Assembly: GCF_003970675.1 (NCBI RefSeq)
Contig: NZ_CP034562.1
Span: 4,287,501-4,351,500, forward strand
Reading direction: 5' to 3'
Source: Flammeovirga pectinis
Lineage (GTDB): Bacteria > Bacteroidota > Bacteroidia > Cytophagales > Flammeovirgaceae
Length of the DNA: 64,000 nt
Below are positions 26,266-35,807 of this stretch, one piece after another. The notes under the pieces are model-generated. The model had not been told where the DNA came from and ran no database searches. It saw nothing but the letters and a program-made list of their open reading frames with translations. A program made the translations under genes and the position numbers. Each line of letters starts with the position of its first letter. The stretch's first letter is position 1.

Positions 26266-29200
26266 CTAATTGACCATAATAAAAGCACCCCAATAATAAG
26301 GTTTAGAATATTTTTTCATAATGTCTAACTGAGCTTGTCTAAAGGCAGTGTATTTATCGTTTGTTTCTGTCCACCTTTCATAAAAGTTATTCATTAGCAT
26401 TTGAGTAGCATTGTCGTCAACACTCCAGAGACTCATTACAATACTGTTTGCACCAGCAATACTAAAAGCAGATTGTAAACCAGAAACCCCTTCTCCCTCT
26501 GTAATTTCAGAAACCCCCGTTTGGCAGGCAGATAAAATTAATAATTCAGTATTAGATAGGTTCAAGCTTTTTACTTCATAAGCCGTTAAAATACCATCAA
26601 TACCAGTTGTATATGCAGCCTTAATATTTTCTCTTTTGTTTGTAATTTCTGTAAAAAACAGACCAGAACGGAGTAATACATTATTTGATATACCATAAGG
26701 AATGTCACTTATAAAAAAGCCATGTGTAGCAATGTGAAGTACTTCTGGAGAGGTACCAATATTTTTTATATATGCTTCTGTTGCTTCATCATTCATTACG
26801 GTAGTTACTTGCCAACCTTTGCTTTTTAATAAACTAGCGGCATTATTTATTTCAACCTCTGTACCCGGTAGTTCATCTAATTCTATCAGCATTTCTTCCT
26901 CATCAAATTGTTCCTCGCCTCTATTAGAATTTTCAGTGCCATAATTGTGGAATGTTGGATTCCCGATCATTAAGGCGGTTTTATTTTTTATTTTTGAAGG
27001 AGAATCAATCAGTAATTCACTCGTAGAAGTTAAAGGAAGTATAAAGTCTTCTTCTATAATATACTTCTGAGAAACGGGATTTTTTAAGGTATTTATGTTG
27101 ATAAGATTGTAGACACCATCGCAACTTATATAGATCTTTTGAACGTTATCTTCAATTTTATTTTTGATAGGCAACCATAAAGCATTGTAGGTATTTAACC
27201 TCTTATTAGGAGTTGTATTAAGTACTAAACTACGTGATTTTGATACCATAGCAGTTTTATATTCTTTATACACTTGGTTCTCTAAAAGTTCTGAGCTACC
27301 AAGATCAATCATTGTAGGAGAGGAGTTGTTATGCGTTACGATTAGTGCAAAATATTTAGTAGTGATTTTATTTTTATCAGATACTTTTATGATTTCAATA
27401 GCAATATCATCTTTTTCCAATTTTGATTGAATGTCTTTCCAAGTATCTAAATTCTGAACGTAAACAGTATCAGCAAAAGCATCAGCAGCAAACACCAGTG
27501 CTTTTTCTAAATTATTAACCCTATCCATAATTTTTAGGCCATCTGCATTTAAAGAAGTACGCTGTTTTGGAGACATAAAATTTAACGATGCAACCTGTGA
27601 ACGCATATGATACATTTGCGTGAGGTAGGTAGGGAAATTATATTTTTTACGCTCAGATCTAAAATCAATTACTTCTTTTTTACGGTTTTTTCCTTCATCT
27701 AAAAAGAAATTTTTGTATTGAATTTGTAAATTGTAACAAAGTTCAGACAATGCTGGTAGTGTATTTTCACCTTCCATCATTATTAACGCATAAAAAGTTT
27801 CGAAAACATAGCGTGTCTTTTTAAGGTAAAGACGCTTTTCGTTCTCACTAGAATAATTTAACGTACTTCTATATAATTTTAGACGTTCCGTTACCGCCTC
27901 TATAATTAATTTTTCAGCTTCTTTCCATTTTCCTGTTCTAGCGTATAAAGTTGCTAAATCGCTCTGAGTTCTGGTATGGAATAAGATGTCTTTTTTTGAT
28001 GCACTAAGAATTTCTAGGTACTGCTTTTCTTTATCTTGATAATTGCCTTCTTCAACATCTATAGTAAGTAAAACTTCTTTCGTTTTTAAGGTTACTGCAT
28101 TTTTTTCATAGAACTGAAGCTTATTTGCAACTGCTATACTTTTCTGATAATAAAATTTAGCTTTCTCTAGTTTTACCAATTTATGGTAGTTTTCTCCCAA
28201 TAGAATATTTAGGCGAATATTTAAAAAATGAGGTTTCTTAAATTGTTGATACAGCAAGCTATCCACCTCTTCTAATAAAGTAATTGAGGCAGTAAATTGT
28301 TCTTGTGAAGAAAGTATTTTAGCTTTTGTAATCAATGCCCTAAAATACCAATTGCTTCTCTCCATGGTATTGTCCGTTAAAAATGCAGACCATTCATTTA
28401 AGAGAATTTCAGCACGGTTTATTCTACCAAGAATTACAGATAAATCAATTAACATTGAGATAGCTTGGGCATAATTTGGAGTGTATTGGAGGCTTTCTTT
28501 TTTTAAGTTATTTACAAGCTCAGAAAGTATCAGTTCGGCATCAATATAATTGCCATCCAACATCTCAAATCGAGCCTGATTAATACTATAATAATTCTGA
28601 TTTTCAATATCTCGGTCTATGGTTAATGCGACTTTATCAAAGTAAATTTGAGCTTTATCATACTTACCTTCTTTAATATATAAAGCAGTAAGATTTAGCA
28701 TTACAGTATTATGACGAGACAACTGATCTTTATCTTCTTCATAAATTTTATTGGCTTTTTTAAGCAATACTTTGGCGACAGAATATTTAGATTGAAGCAT
28801 ATATATACTAGCTATCCGAGTAAGAACATTGGCAAATGCATTATGATTAGTACCAAAGATCTTAGCCACTTTTCGCTCACATAGATTATAGATTAAAGTG
28901 GCTTCGCCGTATTCTGTATTTTTTTTATAAGCATCTCCTAATACTAATAATACTCTCGTATAAACAAATGAGTTGGTGTAATTTAGGTCTTCAGCCTTCT
29001 TTTTTAGGAGTGTTAAGTTGGCAATTACTTGTTCAGTTTTAGAAGAATGTAAGTACACCTGATTGAGGTAGACCTCAAAAAGCATGTATATTCTTTTATT
29101 AGGAAATTGTTTTGATAGGTTGATTGCTGCTAAATAATTTTGTTCGGCTAAATCATAATTCCCTAAAATTGACTCATATAGACCTTGATTAAAAAGTGCT

Positions 29201-29664
29201 TGAGCGTAGTTAATATTCTGTTTACCAATTGTTTTTTCATGAATTAGATTAATCTCCTTTAATAAATTAGGTACATCATCTACCTCTTTTAAGAGTAATT
29301 TACCTGTTATTAAATAGTTTGTAGCAATAGCATAATCGGGGTATAGCCAACCCGTTGTTTCTTTCATTATCCCTAATGCCTCTTCCATATAGCCTATTCC
29401 TTTCGAAAACTCTTGCATAAGAATATAGGCTTGCCCTGCAGTAACTAAGGGAATTAACAACCTTACAGAAGATGCTGTATAGTCATTACGGGCTTCTTTT
29501 ACCCATTTTTCTATTGTGACTGTAGCTTCCTGAAACTTACCCTGATCAATATAAGATCGAATTGAATCGTTATAAATCTCTGTTTTTTCTTGTGCTAAAG
29601 AACTAGTTAATAAGTAGAAGAAGCAAATAATAGAAAGTAAGTATTTTGTATTTATTGAGCTCAT
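26266..29664 (-). CDS. TPR-repeat CHAT-domain protein (caspase-like protease)
   Basis: An 1132-residue exported protein from the ATG at 29664, chosen because it starts a signal peptide (INTKYLLSIICFFYLLTSSL); a frame from 29727 adds 21 poor residues. After the signal come roughly 600 residues of TPR-like helix pairs (for example NYDLAEQNYLAAINLSKQFP and KYDKAQIYFDKVAL). The C-terminal 350 residues are a CHAT domain. The catalytic His lies in LHIATHGFF and the Cys in LILSACQTGVSE, then GLQSAFSIAGANSIVMSLW. CHAT proteins are caspase-clan proteases. In Bacteroidetes most are of unknown substrate. A signal peptide places it in the periplasm or outside. It stands alone with no regulator beside it. 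Confidence 0.9.
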   Translation of the reverse strand: MSSINTKYLLSIICFFYLLTSSLAQEKTEIYNDSIRSYIDQGKFQEATVTIEKWVKEARNDYTASSVRLLIPLVTAGQAYILMQEFSKGIGYMEEALGIMKETTGWLYPDYAIATNYLITGKLLLKEVDDVPNLLKEINLIHEKTIGKQNINYAQALFNQGLYESILGNYDLAEQNYLAAINLSKQFPNKRIYMLFEVYLNQVYLHSSKTEQVIANLTLLKKKAEDLNYTNSFVYTRVLLVLGDAYKKNTEYGEATLIYNLCERKVAKIFGTNHNAFANVLTRIASIYMLQSKYSVAKVLLKKANKIYEEDKDQLSRHNTVMLNLTALYIKEGKYDKAQIYFDKVALTIDRDIENQNYYSINQARFEMLDGNYIDAELILSELVNNLKKESLQYTPNYAQAISMLIDLSVILGRINRAEILLNEWSAFLTDNTMERSNWYFRALITKAKILSSQEQFTASITLLEEVDSLLYQQFKKPHFLNIRLNILLGENYHKLVKLEKAKFYYQKSIAVANKLQFYEKNAVTLKTKEVLLTIDVEEGNYQDKEKQYLEILSASKKDILFHTRTQSDLATLYARTGKWKEAEKLIIEAVTERLKLYRSTLNYSSENEKRLYLKKTRYVFETFYALIMMEGENTLPALSELCYNLQIQYKNFFLDEGKNRKKEVIDFRSERKKYNFPTYLTQMYHMRSQVASLNFMSPKQRTSLNADGLKIMDRVNNLEKALVFAADAFADTVYVQNLDTWKDIQSKLEKDDIAIEIIKVSDKNKITTKYFALIVTHNNSSPTMIDLGSSELLENQVYKEYKTAMVSKSRSLVLNTTPNKRLNTYNALWLPIKNKIEDNVQKIYISCDGVYNLININTLKNPVSQKYIIEEDFILPLTSTSELLIDSPSKIKNKTALMIGNPTFHNYGTENSNRGEEQFDEEEMLIELDELPGTEVEINNAASLLKSKGWQVTTVMNDEATEAYIKNIGTSPEVLHIATHGFFISDIPYGISNNVLLRSGLFFTEITNKRENIKAAYTTGIDGILTAYEVKSLNLSNTELLILSACQTGVSEITEGEGVSGLQSAFSIAGANSIVMSLWSVDDNATQMLMNNFYERWTETNDKYTAFRQAQLDIMKKYSKPYYWGAFIMVN

Positions 29665-29865
29665 TGAGAAATTTATCAAAGTAGGTGTTCTATAATTTAC
29701 TAAATATGAAGAACTAAATACCAACATACGGCTAACTATTTATAAATTTTAGAGGAGGTTGCTTTAGGTTTTTGGAGGATTATTCTAAATACAATCAATG
29801 TTTATTTTGCCCAATGGAATAAAAATAGCCTGCTTTTGTAATAACATAGGAGTTGATAACATGAG

Positions 29866-29917
29866 AAACCCTACTTTAAACTAACTAGAAAGAAAGTATA
29901 AAGTAGGGTTTTATTTT
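29866..29917. terminator. Hairpin between the CHAT and sulfatase genes
   Basis: A 12-13 bp stem (left arm 29866-29878, right arm from 29899) lies about 40 bp after the sulfatase stop. The T-rich side is on the plus strand, so for the minus-strand sulfatase it is a weaker terminator. Confidence 0.55.
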
Positions 29918-29953
29918 AAGAATGGGTTACTAAAAATAAGTAGGTTATTTCTA

Positions 29954-31381
29954 TCAATTATTAACAGAAATTTTTTCTTTTAATGCAGTTCTCATAAGAT
30001 TTAAAGCTTCTTTATAATTTTCTTTTTTAACTACATTTTCCCATTCATTAGGATCGATATTATGGTCGTATAATTCTTCTGTTCCATCAGGATAAGAAAT
30101 ATATCTATATTGGCTTGAACGGATAGTATGGAAACCTTTGTCTTTTGAAGTAACCACCATCTTATTAGTTTTCTTTTTAGGGTTTTTTACTAAATCATAG
30201 ATGCTACTACCTTCATTTGATTTATTTATAGGGAGTCCACACATTTCAGATAAAGTAGGGTAGACGTCTAGTAGAGAAACAATATTAGTAACCTGTTTTC
30301 CTCCTTTAGTTCTAGGGTCAAAAATAATTAATGGCGTTTTAGCAGAACGTTCCCATAAAGTGTTCTTACCCCAAAATTCTTTCTCTCCAAGGTGCCAGCC
30401 ATGGTCACCCATAATTACAATAATTGTATTGTCTTTATATTGGCTATTGTCTAATGCATCTACAACTTGTCCAACGCACTCATCTGCAAAAGTTAAACTA
30501 GCAAGGTAAGCTCTAACAGCTTCTTTCCAAAGTCCTTTTTCTACAAGTTCTTTATGTAATGTAGGACTTACTAATTTATTTCCACCTTTACCTAAATCAT
30601 CTAAATCATTTTCTATAACAACAGGAAGTTGAATAGTTTCAACATCATACATGTCAAAATATTTTTTAGGAGCATACCATGGTAAATGAGGACGGAAAAT
30701 ACCACAAGCTAAAAAGAATGGTTTATCATGATTTTCTTTCAAGAAGTCTGCACAATATTCAGCATTTTGCCAATCGTTTGTTTCCTCTGTCGTGTCATCA
30801 ATACCGTACCAATCAAATGATTTTTTAAAGTTCTTTTTAATTCCCTTCTGATCAAAATTAATACCGTGTGATTGTCTCAGAGATTTATCAGGAAACTTAG
30901 TCCCTAACTTAGAATATTTTTCCGTTTGGAAAGACCCTGGATCACTCCCCGGTTTTGGTATCTCTTTGTTTCCCCTTGGACTATGGAATATTTTTCCTGC
31001 TGCAATAGTTGTATAACCATTTGCTCCAAAATGCTGTGGTAAAGTAACTACATCAGTAAATCCTTCTTCTCTAAAATGTTCTACATTACCATAAACACCA
31101 GTCGTAGATGGTCTTAACCCTGTTAGTAAACTTGTTCTAGAAGGATTACAAAGCGGAGCAGAGCAATAGGCATTTTTAAACATAATTCCTTTTTTAGCCA
31201 CTTTATCAATGTTAGGTGTAATTGCTTGCGGATGACCTCCAAAAGCATTTACCCAATCATTCATGTCATCAACCATTATAAATAAGACATTAGGTTTACT
31301 GTCTTTTTTGGATTGAGCAAGTAGAGAACTACTAAAAAATAAAGTCGATATAAAGCTAAAAAGTATAAGTAGATTTTTCAT
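29954..31381 (-). CDS. Exported S1 sulfatase, iduronate-2-sulfatase-like
   Basis: A formylglycine sulfatase of 475 residues. Signal peptide (KNLLILFSFISTLFFSSS, cut near LLAQ). Metal site VDDMND (Asp38-Asp39), formylglycine motif CNPSR at Cys78 and later MGDHGWHLGEKEFWGK. The sequence type (ITPNIDKVAKKG, TDVVTLPQHFGANGY) is that of the iduronate-2-sulfatase-like S1_7 branch, which in marine Bacteroidetes often removes sulfate from carrageenan or other galactans. An alternative ATG at 31396 adds five residues. It is the first of three sulfatases here, acting in the periplasm. The maturase that converts the Cys is not in the window. Confidence 0.9.
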   Translation of the reverse strand: MKNLLILFSFISTLFFSSSLLAQSKKDSKPNVLFIMVDDMNDWVNAFGGHPQAITPNIDKVAKKGIMFKNAYCSAPLCNPSRTSLLTGLRPSTTGVYGNVEHFREEGFTDVVTLPQHFGANGYTTIAAGKIFHSPRGNKEIPKPGSDPGSFQTEKYSKLGTKFPDKSLRQSHGINFDQKGIKKNFKKSFDWYGIDDTTEETNDWQNAEYCADFLKENHDKPFFLACGIFRPHLPWYAPKKYFDMYDVETIQLPVVIENDLDDLGKGGNKLVSPTLHKELVEKGLWKEAVRAYLASLTFADECVGQVVDALDNSQYKDNTIIVIMGDHGWHLGEKEFWGKNTLWERSAKTPLIIFDPRTKGGKQVTNIVSLLDVYPTLSEMCGLPINKSNEGSSIYDLVKNPKKKTNKMVVTSKDKGFHTIRSSQYRYISYPDGTEELYDHNIDPNEWENVVKKENYKEALNLMRTALKEKISVNN

Positions 31382-31702
31382 GTTAAGTTCATTCATTTCC
31401 GTTTTATTAGAGTACTAAATTCATATAAACAAAAATGCTTTTAATATCTGTCCGTATTAATTATGTACTTCTGTGTATAAGTAGCCGTTAACTAGCTTAT
31501 AAACCTAAATAAATTGATAAAAACGTGCTTTTGTCTGTTGTAGTAAAGTTAATACTTTGTCTTTTTATATAGTATATAGTGTATAATAAACACTAAAATT
31601 GAAGCGTAGATACATCAGTATTATGTAGAAAGACGGGTTTTATTTTGATGAAACTTATTTTTGGTACATTGAAATGAATGTCACAATGAATTATTTTTTA
31701 AT
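31382..31702. other. Divergent promoter region between sulfatase genes
   Basis: About 320 bp, A+T-rich. TATTTTTG at 31656-31663 exactly matches TAnnTTTG about 40 bp before the plus-strand start, without a clear -33 TTTG. Nothing else was seen. Confidence 0.4.
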
Positions 31703-33244
31703 ATGAATGTAAAATTATTTTGTACTCTACTTCTAACACTAAGCTTTTGTAAAGTATACTCATCGGGTATAGAGAAAGCAAAGAGTACTACAAAAAAACA
31801 AAAAGAGCCAAACTTATTGATAATACTTACAGATGAACACAATTTTAGAACACTAAGTATTTACAAAGAGCTTCTATTAGAAAAAGGATTAACAGAAATG
31901 GCTAATCCATGGGGAGTAATTCCAGATTATAGTACTCCATATATAGATAGAATTGGAAAGGAAGGAGCAGTTTTAACAAGTATGTATGCCTCTACACCTT
32001 CATGTGCTCCATCTAGAAGTTCTATGTTTACAGGTAACTACCCGCAAACTACAGGTGTTTATAGAAATGGAATCGGGATAAAACAAGATGCGCAGACAAT
32101 TGCAAAAGTTTTAAATAAAATAGGATATGCTACAGGATATTCTGGAAAATGGCACTTGGAAGAAGGTGATCCTAAACCGGGTTGGGCTCCACCAGTAATT
32201 TTTCATGGTTTTGAGGATAACAAATATATGTTTAACAGCGGACATTGGAAAAAATTAGCTTTTGAAGCAGACGGTATTACACCAAAAGTTGCAGAGGAGA
32301 AGGCTAAAAAAGCCATAGTTACTGCAGACGATAAAACATATACTACAGATTGGTTAGCAAATAGAACAATTGAATTTATTGAAGAGAATAAGGCTAAGCC
32401 ATTTATGTATGTTGTAAGTATGCCAGACCCACATACACCTAATCTTGTTCGTGCTCCATATAATGATATGTACAATAAAGAGGATTTCCATTTGCCTATT
32501 ACTTATTCTACAACTGCATTAAGAGGTACTGAATATCCTAAATGGGTAAGCCAAAAGCAACGCTTCAAAAGAGGGTATGATTCTACTAAATTAATTGTTG
32601 ATATTTCAAGATACCATGGAGCTGTAAAATGCATTGATGACAATGTAGGAAGAATACTAAAAAAACTAGAAGACGAAGGTATTTTAGACAATACAATTAT
32701 TGTTTTTACATCAGATCATGGTGATATGCTTGGTGAACTAGCTCATGAAAATAAAGGTACTCCTTATGAGAGTTCTGCTAAAATTCCATTTGTAATTAGA
32801 TATCCAAAGATGATTAAAGCAGGAACAGTGGTGAACAATGCAGTAAACACTACAGATTGGATGGATACATTTTTAGCATTGATTGATGTGGAGAATAAAT
32901 ACTTTAACCCATCTTCTACACAAGGTAAAGACTTCTCAAAATTATTAAAAGGAGAAAGTGAAAATACGTTTGAAGATATCACTTTTGTAAGATTCCAATT
33001 CTGGGTAGCAGCAGTAACTAACCGTTATAAATTAGTTTATGATAAATCGTTAACTAAGCCATGGTTTTTTGATTTAGAGAAAGACCCAACGGAAACAGTT
33101 AATCTATTTGATAATCCTGAATACAAAGGTATTATCTCAGAATTATCTGTAAAACTATTAGCATATGGAGACAAAACCAATGATGATATCATTCATTATG
33201 AAAAGTTAAGGGAAATGATTGTAGCGGCAACGCAAGAGCAATAA
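31703..33244 (+). CDS. Exported S1 sulfatase, second
   Basis: A 513-residue sulfatase with signal peptide (KLFCTLLLTLSFCKVYSS). The formylglycine motif is CAPSR at Cys101. The first metal pair reads TDEHN (Asp44, Glu45) instead of the usual Asp-Asp. The second half has FTSDHGDMLGE and the C-terminal subdomain WFFDLEKDPTETVNLFDNP. It differs clearly from the other two sulfatases, so it likely removes a different sulfate from the same glycan. Position specificity cannot be read from sequence. Convergent with the third sulfatase across a shared terminator. Confidence 0.9.
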   Translation: MNVKLFCTLLLTLSFCKVYSSGIEKAKSTTKKQKEPNLLIILTDEHNFRTLSIYKELLLEKGLTEMANPWGVIPDYSTPYIDRIGKEGAVLTSMYASTPSCAPSRSSMFTGNYPQTTGVYRNGIGIKQDAQTIAKVLNKIGYATGYSGKWHLEEGDPKPGWAPPVIFHGFEDNKYMFNSGHWKKLAFEADGITPKVAEEKAKKAIVTADDKTYTTDWLANRTIEFIEENKAKPFMYVVSMPDPHTPNLVRAPYNDMYNKEDFHLPITYSTTALRGTEYPKWVSQKQRFKRGYDSTKLIVDISRYHGAVKCIDDNVGRILKKLEDEGILDNTIIVFTSDHGDMLGELAHENKGTPYESSAKIPFVIRYPKMIKAGTVVNNAVNTTDWMDTFLALIDVENKYFNPSSTQGKDFSKLLKGESENTFEDITFVRFQFWVAAVTNRYKLVYDKSLTKPWFFDLEKDPTETVNLFDNPEYKGIISELSVKLLAYGDKTNDDIIHYEKLREMIVAATQEQ

Positions 33245-33264
33245 GAATAAAATACCACCAAATA

Positions 33265-33313
33265 AAAATCTCCTAGTAATGCTTCTCGCAAAATATACTA
33301 GGAGATTTTTTTT
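33265..33313. terminator. Bidirectional terminator between convergent sulfatase genes
   Basis: A 14-bp stem, AAAATCTCCTAGTA with its complement, and a T8 tract. Confidence 0.85.
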
Positions 33314-33323
33314 ACCAACAAAA

Positions 33324-34853
33324 CTACTTAATAACACTCAACATTCTACTTGATTTTATTGTAGTATCAGCTGCCGCATCAACATAGTTTTTAGGCTTTT
33401 TATATCGCTTTTTAGGTGAAGTAACTCTTTCTATAGGAACCCATTTTTTCATATCTTCAATTATAGGTTTATACTTAGGCTCATTAATAAGATTGGTCCA
33501 TTCTAAAGGGTCATTTTTAAGGTTGTACAATTCTTCTGCACCAGAAAGGTTCTGAATATAATGCCATTCTTCTCCAGTTACAGATGTACCACTAGCAGAG
33601 ACCGTAACCCCAGGATATTCCCATTTAGCAGTGGGATCAAGTAGTAATTTAGAAAAATCATGTCCATCTAAGTTTTCTTTTACTGGTAAGTTACAGAGAC
33701 TATTTAAAGTAGGGAACATATCTATTAAGCTTACTGTACGGCTACAATAAAGAGGATTTTTCATCTTTGGCATTCGTACAATAAAAGGAGTTTTGGTTAC
33801 CTCATTCCACAAAGTACTTTTTAAATAACGCTGCTTTTCTCCAAGGTGCCAACCATGATCTCCCCAAATAATAACGATAGTATTGTCTGCATGTCCACTT
33901 TTTTCTAAAGCATCGAAAATTATACCTAAACATGCATCAGCATAAGAGATATTTGCAAGGTAAGCTCTAGTAGCTTCTTTTTCTAAACCGTGTTTTTTTA
34001 CCCATTTATATTCTTTTGAAGGTTGATGTAAAAGAGAACCATCAGGATTTAGAATATCATTTAAATCGTCTGAATTTACTACAGGTGGTTGAATAGAATC
34101 TACTGCATACATTTCAAAAAATTCTTTTGGTACAAACCAAGGTAAGTGAGGTTTAATTAGTCCTACAGCCATAAAGAAGGGTTTATCAAAGTCTTTACTT
34201 AATTGTTCTTTGGTCCAATTAGCTACTTTGTAATCTACAGTTTCTTCAAAAGGTTTTTTTGTAGGCCCCCAACTTAGTTTTGCATTCGCCTTGTATTCCT
34301 CTTTTTTGTCTCCGTTAATACAACCATTTTTTGCACTGTAAAGCATTTTTGGGTTTGGACTATCCTTTACGTAACGTCTTGCTCTAGCATGTTCATCAAA
34401 TGCCCATTGCCCAAAGTCAACACCATGTTCAGTAGCATGTTTATGAAAAATCTTTCCATTCGATAAAGTGTAGTATCCATTGTCCGAAAAGTACTCTGGT
34501 AGTGTAGCATTTTCTTTAACAATACTAGAATAGATCATGTTTGTTGCATTGCCATATACCCCAGTTCTATTTGGCATAAATCCAGATAAATTAGCAGATC
34601 TAGATGGTCCACAAATTGGAGCAGCACAAACAGCGTTATTAAAAATTACGGCACCTTCGTTACAAAATTTATCAATATTTGGAGTAATTGCTTGAGGGTT
34701 GCCACTTAAAGGACCAATCCAATCATTAATATCATCTATAGCAATAAAAAGCACATTTAATTGTTGCTCATCTTGAGCATTTACATAGTGTGTACAAAAT
34801 GTTATCGCAAAAGTTATTGTTAGAGAGAAAATCTTATTTTTCCACATCATCAT
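33324..34853 (-). CDS. Exported S1 sulfatase, third (iduronate-2-sulfatase-like)
   Basis: A 509-residue sulfatase. Signal peptide to HYVNAQ; metal pair IDDIND (Asp40-Asp41); formylglycine motif CGPSR at Cys81; WGDHGWHLGEKQRYLKSTLW. It shares long motifs with the first sulfatase (NPQAITPNIDK, KPHLPWF, RAYLA), so the two are paralogs in the S1_7-like branch. The C-terminus has a lysine-rich tail after VPIERVTSPKKRYKKP. The flanking genes place it in the galactan utilisation locus. Confidence 0.9.
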   Translation of the reverse strand: MMMWKNKIFSLTITFAITFCTHYVNAQDEQQLNVLFIAIDDINDWIGPLSGNPQAITPNIDKFCNEGAVIFNNAVCAAPICGPSRSANLSGFMPNRTGVYGNATNMIYSSIVKENATLPEYFSDNGYYTLSNGKIFHKHATEHGVDFGQWAFDEHARARRYVKDSPNPKMLYSAKNGCINGDKKEEYKANAKLSWGPTKKPFEETVDYKVANWTKEQLSKDFDKPFFMAVGLIKPHLPWFVPKEFFEMYAVDSIQPPVVNSDDLNDILNPDGSLLHQPSKEYKWVKKHGLEKEATRAYLANISYADACLGIIFDALEKSGHADNTIVIIWGDHGWHLGEKQRYLKSTLWNEVTKTPFIVRMPKMKNPLYCSRTVSLIDMFPTLNSLCNLPVKENLDGHDFSKLLLDPTAKWEYPGVTVSASGTSVTGEEWHYIQNLSGAEELYNLKNDPLEWTNLINEPKYKPIIEDMKKWVPIERVTSPKKRYKKPKNYVDAAADTTIKSSRMLSVIK

Positions 34854-35131
34854 TTCATTTTAGGTTGTATTGATTAGTACTTACTCAGCATAAAATAAAT
34901 GTATTCTTATAATTTGATAATGATGTATTTGATAGTCCATCAATTGTCTAAACACTCATAAAAGTATTAATTTGTACGTTTATGTTTCAAATCAAAGAGC
35001 CGAATACCCAAAGTGACACTTTAATTATTTATGAATACATGATTTAAATTAAATAATCGTCTATTTGACTATTACAGAGATGAAGTACACAACTTGAATA
35101 TTTTCAACTTATTTAATAACAGAAAGGAATT

Positions 35132-35689
35132 ATGAGAACTATGACTCTATTGACTATCATTCAACTGGCATTTATTTCAAGTATATTTGCTCAAGGAGAC
35201 TTTGTTTACAGAGCAAAAAATAACCTTGACGAAAGCTTTTTTAGCTTTGAAGAAGGGGTAGAAAGTTGGTGGACCACAGATAAGGAGTATTGGAGTATTA
35301 CTGACGAGAAAAAAGTAACAGGTTCTTTCTCACTAAAATACTCATGTGACAAAGTACCTGAGCAGAAGAATATTAAAATAAAGAGCTTGCCATTATTAAG
35401 TATACACAAAATTAATATTAAAGCAGGCGTATATAATATGTATGCAAAAGTATGGCTAGGAGAACAACACCCTAAGAGTTTGCTTATTAATATTACCGGA
35501 GATAATGGGTGGGCTTCTGCATCTATGAAATTTAAAAAGGTAGAAACAGGAAAGTGGATAGAGGTTAGTCAGAAGATTACAGTTAATACTGTAAAAAATG
35601 GAAACATGGTAATGTCAATTCCTACAAGTTCTACCTATGGTGGACCAGGACTAATTTATGTTGACGATATTTATTTAGAAAAAATTTAA
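35132..35689 (+). CDS. Secreted jelly-roll protein, possible carbohydrate-binding module
   Basis: A 185-residue protein. Signal peptide to SIFAQG, then one beta-sandwich domain of about 155 residues. It opens SFFSFEEGVESWWTTD and contains VTGSFSLKYSC and ends GGPGLIYVDDIYLEKI, the typical start and end of CBM4/22-like jelly rolls. No catalytic residues are evident. It stands before the large hydrolase gene on the same strand (gap about 118 bp) and may bind the same polysaccharide. Family assignment is from pattern only. Confidence 0.65.
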   Translation: MRTMTLLTIIQLAFISSIFAQGDFVYRAKNNLDESFFSFEEGVESWWTTDKEYWSITDEKKVTGSFSLKYSCDKVPEQKNIKIKSLPLLSIHKINIKAGVYNMYAKVWLGEQHPKSLLINITGDNGWASASMKFKKVETGKWIEVSQKITVNTVKNGNMVMSIPTSSTYGGPGLIYVDDIYLEKI

Positions 35690-35807
35690 AACTAGACAAT
35701 TCATTTTGTTTAGATTACGAATAACAAAAGTACTACTTTTCGATGTGTGACTACTAAAAGAAAGGGTACTAACACTATAAACTTCCAATATTTTTTTATT
35801 ATAAAGT

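Noticed and set aside
29866-29917. Small RNA gene between the CHAT and sulfatase genes
   Set aside because: Only a single hairpin at the 3' end of the sulfatase; no promoter-like sequence found.
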